Source: an uncultured Bacteroidales bacterium
Lineage (GTDB): Bacteria; Bacteroidota; Bacteroidia; Bacteroidales; F082
Direction of reading: 5' to 3'
Length of the DNA: 64,000 nt
NCBI GenBank assembly: GCA_900317155.1
Contig: ONFO01000014.1
Coordinates: 1-64,000, forward strand
Every line of letters starts with the position of its first letter. Position 1 is the stretch's first letter. Both the position numbers and the translations under genes were made by a program. Shown here one piece after another: positions 60,349-64,000 of this stretch. The notes beneath the pieces were generated by a model. The model was given only the letters and a program-made list of their open reading frames with translations. It was not told the origin of the DNA and ran no database searches.

Positions 60349-61701
60349 TCACAGAAAAGGTGTCATATACAAAGGTAAAAACACAATGCCTCTGTCTATC
60401 TTGAAATCCCCGTCGTGGATAATATACGCAGTAGAGAGGTATTTGTCGTACTTGTTCATGCACTTTGTCAAAGAGGTATAGGAATAGCGTTTGCCACTTT
60501 TCACCTCAATAGGCGAAATATTGTGCCGATTGGTAATCTTCGACTTCCTAATCAGGAAGTCTATCTCCATGCGGTCTTCGGCGTTCTCATTGCTTGACTT
60601 GCTGTAAAAGAACAACTTATGTCCTGCCACAACAAGCATTTGCGCCACAATGTTTTCCACCAACATTCCCTCATTGGTTTCCAACTTGCCCAAAATCAGT
60701 TTCTGATACAACTCAACGGGCACCGAACCTCGCTCATTGAAAGTGTGGCTTATGAGCAACCCCGTATCAGCCAGATAGCATTTCAATGTCGTCCGCGATT
60801 CATTCAAGCGGAGTCCCACACTCGGCTCAGTAGCGTTGTAGCAACAATTCACGATGCGGGCATCATCAAGCCAGAAAAACGCATCATCAAAATCACGCAT
60901 CCGGGCATCCGCACCGAGGGCCGAAAGCCGGAATTTTTTTTCGTGCTTCTGCAACTGTCCCGGAATTTCGTCGAAGATAGCTGTCACCTTGGCTTCAGCA
61001 TTGTCAGCATATTTATGAATGTCATTGCGATAGAGTGTCAAAATCTGCCGCTTGACGGCTTCCACCTTGCGGAAATCCTTCGTCTCAATGTAGCGCAACA
61101 CGGCTTGCGGCATCCCTCCTATCACCATATACAACCTGAACAAATCCATCGCCTTACGGTGCAATGCCTGCCCAAGCGAGGCTTGCTTCTCAAAGCAATC
61201 CTTAATGAAAGGCATCAGCGTTTCGTTGCCCATTGCCCAAAGAAACTCCTCAAAGTCCATCGGATACATTTCGAGCGTTTCTTCCTCGGAGGGAATCACG
61301 ATGTCCTTCACATTTTTTTTGATGCTGATGAGAGAGCCTGTTTCCAAATAATCAAACCGACCGTCGGCCACCAAAAACTTAATGGCTTCGCGGGCACGGG
61401 GACAATCCTGCACTTCATCGAAAATAATGGTCGAGCGACGAGGTTTCAACTGTTTGTTGTAATGCAACTGCAAGTTAAGAAGCAGTTTGTCAAGGTCTTC
61501 CAAATAGAGGTTGAACCAGCTTTTCACCTCATCGGGAGCTTGTCGGAAATTGATAAGCAAATAATCATCATACTCGTTACGGGCAAATTCTTCCACAATA
61601 TAACTCTTTCCGATACGCCGAGCTCCTTCAATGATTATAGCACTTGTTCCGTTGCTCGTTTCTTTCCATTCTTGTAACTGTCTGTATATCTTTCGTTTCA
61701 T
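60349..61701 (-). CDS. AAA_14/DUF4143 ATP-binding protein
   Basis: A 450-residue ATPase with an N-terminal AAA_14 domain (Walker A EGARRIGKSYIVEEF, Walker B STIIFDEVQDCPRA, sensor GSLIS) and a C-terminal DUF4143 region ending in a nuclease-like core (MEIDFLIRK ... SPIEVKSGK, D...ExK). Very common in Bacteroidota, often with repeats upstream; the function is unknown. Expression is probably controlled through the four 16-base repeats over its promoter. Ends after the T9SS module with a gap of about 100 bases. Confidence 0.88.
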   Translation of the reverse strand: MKRKIYRQLQEWKETSNGTSAIIIEGARRIGKSYIVEEFARNEYDDYLLINFRQAPDEVKSWFNLYLEDLDKLLLNLQLHYNKQLKPRRSTIIFDEVQDCPRAREAIKFLVADGRFDYLETGSLISIKKNVKDIVIPSEEETLEMYPMDFEEFLWAMGNETLMPFIKDCFEKQASLGQALHRKAMDLFRLYMVIGGMPQAVLRYIETKDFRKVEAVKRQILTLYRNDIHKYADNAEAKVTAIFDEIPGQLQKHEKKFRLSALGADARMRDFDDAFFWLDDARIVNCCYNATEPSVGLRLNESRTTLKCYLADTGLLISHTFNERGSVPVELYQKLILGKLETNEGMLVENIVAQMLVVAGHKLFFYSKSSNENAEDRMEIDFLIRKSKITNRHNISPIEVKSGKRYSYTSLTKCMNKYDKYLSTAYIIHDGDFKIDRGIVFLPLYMTPFL

Positions 61702-61712
61702 AATTTATATTT

Positions 61713-61827
61713 CACGTTTTTTAGATTAATATTATGGTAATTATACACGTTTTTGAGATTAATTTCATCGCAAAAATACACATTTTTGAGATTAGTCGAA
61801 CATTAAAATCGCACATTTTTGAGATTA
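61713..61827. repeat. Four 16-bp repeats at exact 33-bp spacing upstream of the DUF4143 ATPase
   Basis: Copies at 61713-61728, 61746-61761, 61779-61794 and 61812-61827 follow CACRTTTTTGAGATTA (copy 1 has one mismatch). Start-to-start distances are 33 bases each time, while the 17-base spacers are unrelated. A minus TATTTTTG box (61778-61771) lies in the spacer between copies 2 and 3. Confidence 0.92.
61771..61778 (-). promoter_or_regulatory. -7 box of the DUF4143 ATPase gene within the repeat array
   Basis: Minus-strand TATTTTTG about 70 bases upstream of the ATG at 61701. With transcription starting just downstream, repeats 1 and 2 would be in the leader and repeats 3 and 4 upstream of the start. 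Confidence 0.55.
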
Positions 61828-61873
61828 TTTTTTTGCTCCGAAAAAATAATCGTGACATTTTGGCAGTTTTTTG

Positions 61874-61881
61874 TATTTTTG
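61874..61881 (+). promoter_or_regulatory. -7 box of pheT
   Basis: TATTTTTG matching TAnnTTTG, about 80 bases upstream of the pheT ATG, which leaves a leader able to fold. Confidence 0.55.
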
Positions 61882-61884
61882 CCG

Positions 61885-61929
61885 TTTCGTAATAGCGAAA
61901 TTTAGGCAAACTGCGAGACGCAGTTTTTT
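61885..61929 (+). promoter_or_regulatory. Attenuator-like leader of pheT
   Basis: A weak hairpin TTTCG/CGAAA (61885-61900) is followed by a perfect hairpin AAACTGCG-AGA-CGCAGTTT (61908-61926) ending in six Ts (61924-61929), the form of an intrinsic terminator placed 35 bases before the ATG. It may reduce read-through under some condition, or be a dispersed palindrome (see the ABC gene). No leader peptide with Phe codons was found. Confidence 0.55.
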
Positions 61930-61963
61930 ACAATGAATTGAAAATTAAACAAATACAAATAAA

Positions 61964-64000
61964 ATGAAAATCTCTTATAACTGGTTGAAACAATACGTCA
62001 ACTGCGATTATCCAGCTGAGAAAGTCAGCGAGTTGTTGACCTCCACGGGCCTTGAAGTGGAAGACCTCAAGCGTTTCGAGTCGGTGAAAGGTGCCCTGAA
62101 GGGCGTCGTCGTGGGCAAGGTGCTCACCTGCATCGACCACCCCAACTCCGACCACCTGCATATCACCACCGTCGACGTCGGCGGCGAGGAGCCTCTGCAC
62201 ATCGTGTGTGGCGCACCCAACGTGGCGGCAGGACAAAAGGTGCTTGTGGCCACCATCAACACCGAACTTTGGATGGGCGACGAACACATCGTCATCAAGA
62301 AGGGCAAGATTCGCGGCGAGGTCTCTGAAGGCATGATTTGCGCCGAGGACGAGCTGCAACTTGGCACCTCGCACGACGGCATCATGGTGCTGCCCGACGA
62401 CTACGAAGTGGGCAAGCCTGCCTCGTTCTATTTTCCTGTGGAAGAGGATTATACCATCGAAATTGGCCTCACCGCCAACCGCAGCGACGCCACCTCGCAC
62501 ATCGGCTCGGCCCGCGACCTCGTGGCTGCCCTCAACCAGCGCGAGAACACCACCAAATACCACCTCATTCGTCCATCTGTAGACGACTTCAAGGTGGAGA
62601 ACCATAACCTCGATATCGACGTGGTCGTTGAAGACACACAAGCCTGCCCGCGCTATTCGGGCGTGACCGTCAGCGGCGTGAAAGTCGGCGAGTCGCCAGC
62701 CTGGCTCAAGAACCGCCTCGCCGCCGTCGGCATCCGCAGCATCAACAACATCGTCGACATCACCAACTTCGTGTTGATGGAAGTCGGCCAGCCCATGCAC
62801 GCCTTCGACGCTGACAAGATCACGGGCAAGAAGGTCGTGGTGAAATGCATGCCCGAAGGCACGCCTTTCGTCACCCTCGACGGCGTGGAGCGCAAACTCA
62901 ACAGCCGTAACTTGATGATTTGCAACGCTGAAGAGCCTATGTGCATCGCCGGTGTGTTTGGCGGACAGAAGTCGGGCGTGACCATGGAGACCACCAACGT
63001 CTTCCTCGAGAGTGCCTACTTCAACCCTACCAGCATCCGTAAGACCTCCAAGTTCCACGGCCTGCAGACCGACGCCTCGTTCCGCTACGAGCGTGGCGCC
63101 GACCCCAACATCACCCTCTTCGCACTGAAACGTGCCGCTTTATTAATAAAGGAGCTGGCCGGAGGAACGATTTCTTCCGAGATCAAGGACGTGAAGAACG
63201 GCGACTTCGCCCCTGCCCGTGTGGACCTGAAGTTCGATTATTTGAACAAACTGGCTGGCAAGGTCATCGACCCGACCCAAGCCGTCAACATACTGAAGAG
63301 CCTTGAGTGCCAAGTCGTTGAGCAGAACGATGAACACGTGGTCGTCGACGTGCACACCAGCAAGGTCGACGTGACGCGTCCCGCCGACGTGGTCGAGGAA
63401 ATCCTCCGCATCTACGGCTACGACAACATCGAAATCCCTAGCCGCATCCATGCCTCCATCAGCCGTGCCACGAAGCCCGACGCCGACAAGATGCAGCAGA
63501 AGATCAGCGACATGCTCGTCGCCAACGGCTTCTACGAGATCATGAACAACTCACTCACCAAGGCCGCCTACAGCGAGGCCTTCCCCGCCTTCGACCCTGC
63601 CCAAAACGTGAAGATTTTGAACCCGCTCAGCAGCGACCTCAACGTGATGCGCCAGACCCTGATGTGGGGCGGTTTGGAGAGCATCGCCTTCAACCAAAAC
63701 CGCAAGGTCAGCGACATGAAGTTCTTCGAGTTTGGCAACGTCTATTTCTTCGACGCAAGCAAAGTCGGCGACGAGACCAAGCCACTCAAGCCCTATAGTG
63801 AACATACCTGCCTCGACCTCTTCCTCACCGGCAACAAGCAAGCCGAGCTGTGGAACGCTCCGAGCAAGGCCCTCGACTACTTCGACCTGAAGGAATACGT
63901 CATGGGCGTGCTCAATCACTTCAAGTTCGACTTCAAGGCCTTAGAAGCCAAAGAATCCGACCTACCGCATTTCGATTTTGCCACCACCTATTTCGTCGAA
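61964..64000 (+). CDS. pheT: Phenylalanyl-tRNA synthetase beta subunit (3' end outside window)
   Basis: The first 679 codons of PheT, open to the window edge. The N-terminal B1 part (MKISYNWLKQYVNCDYPAEK) is followed by the EMAP-like tRNA-binding B2 domain (VGKVLTCIDHPNSDHLHITT, VCGAPNVAAGQ), the B3/B4 editing region (HLIRPSVDDFKVENHNLDI, IVDITNFVLMEVGQPMHAFD, SFRYERGADPN) and B5 (DVTRPADVVEEILRIYGYDN). It pairs with PheS to charge tRNA-Phe. The final anticodon-binding domain lies beyond the window. Confidence 0.97.
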   Translation, partial: MKISYNWLKQYVNCDYPAEKVSELLTSTGLEVEDLKRFESVKGALKGVVVGKVLTCIDHPNSDHLHITTVDVGGEEPLHIVCGAPNVAAGQKVLVATINTELWMGDEHIVIKKGKIRGEVSEGMICAEDELQLGTSHDGIMVLPDDYEVGKPASFYFPVEEDYTIEIGLTANRSDATSHIGSARDLVAALNQRENTTKYHLIRPSVDDFKVENHNLDIDVVVEDTQACPRYSGVTVSGVKVGESPAWLKNRLAAVGIRSINNIVDITNFVLMEVGQPMHAFDADKITGKKVVVKCMPEGTPFVTLDGVERKLNSRNLMICNAEEPMCIAGVFGGQKSGVTMETTNVFLESAYFNPTSIRKTSKFHGLQTDASFRYERGADPNITLFALKRAALLIKELAGGTISSEIKDVKNGDFAPARVDLKFDYLNKLAGKVIDPTQAVNILKSLECQVVEQNDEHVVVDVHTSKVDVTRPADVVEEILRIYGYDNIEIPSRIHASISRATKPDADKMQQKISDMLVANGFYEIMNNSLTKAAYSEAFPAFDPAQNVKILNPLSSDLNVMRQTLMWGGLESIAFNQNRKVSDMKFFEFGNVYFFDASKVGDETKPLKPYSEHTCLDLFLTGNKQAELWNAPSKALDYFDLKEYVMGVLNHFKFDFKALEAKESDLPHFDFATTYFVE

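Noticed and set aside
61713-61827. CRISPR-like array (repeats with unrelated spacers)
   Set aside because: Repeats are only 16 bases with 17-base spacers, there are four copies and no cas genes; the fit is better for phased binding sites.
61721-61909. 62-codon minus-strand ORF with ISKMC-type repeats
   Set aside because: The peptide repeat is just the 33-base DNA repeat translated (33 is a multiple of three); it overlaps the promoters of both neighbours.

Overview
The window is a piece of a Bacteroidales (phylum Bacteroidota) chromosome. The evidence is the repeated Bacteroidota-type -7 promoter box TAnnTTTG in front of many genes, three proteins with type IX secretion (T9SS) C-terminal sorting domains, a PorW/SprE-like T9SS lipoprotein, a bactofilin, many small lipoproteins, and best family matches of the housekeeping genes. 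No rRNA or phage structural genes were seen. The species cannot be named from this sequence.

Layout. 1-8 kb: 3' end of frr, ddl, a PASTA-domain membrane protein, a large T9SS-secreted protein, an RluA-family pseudouridine synthase, a TraB/GumN protein, a MerR regulator and an M23 peptidase. 8-10.8 kb: alaS. 10.9-19.2 kb: a type I restriction-modification island on the minus strand (hsdM, YhcG/DUF1016 nuclease, tyrosine recombinase, hsdS, hsdR). 19.2-20.8 kb: a Fic gene flanked by 59-bp direct repeats. 21-40 kb: mostly core genes (DIP1984-like, rdgB, ung, tRNA-Gln, udk, FMN-binding lipoprotein, rsmI, tdk, cvpA, M64 peptidase, double-ATPase peptide ABC protein, M49-like lipoprotein, acyl-CoA dehydrogenase, biotin carboxylase/BCCP). 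40.5-44.3 kb: tRNA-Ala followed by a small accessory island ending in a second copy of the tRNA 3' end; it carries an overlapping three-gene operon (winged-helix protein, AbiEii-like nucleotidyltransferase, calcineurin-like phosphoesterase) and IS debris. 44.3-53.4 kb: a frameshifted AAA ATPase, then the operon pseudokinase - porW - bactofilin - folE - fabD - ctp. 53.5-60.2 kb: two diverged copies of a module encoding a T9SS cargo protein, a small lipoprotein and a DUF2975 membrane protein; only one copy keeps its XRE regulator. 60.3-61.8 kb: an AAA_14/DUF4143 ATPase with four 16-bp repeats at exact 33-bp spacing over its promoter. 62-64 kb: 5' part of pheT behind an attenuator-like hairpin.

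The most interesting points are the tRNA-Ala-bounded three-gene cassette, the 33-bp-phased repeat array, the duplicated T9SS module with its interleaved inverted-repeat element, the 66-bp in-frame insertion in hsdS beside a recombinase gene, and a family of small palindromes found inside an ABC-transporter gene and in the pheT leader. All functional statements are read from the sequence and family knowledge; no database search was run.
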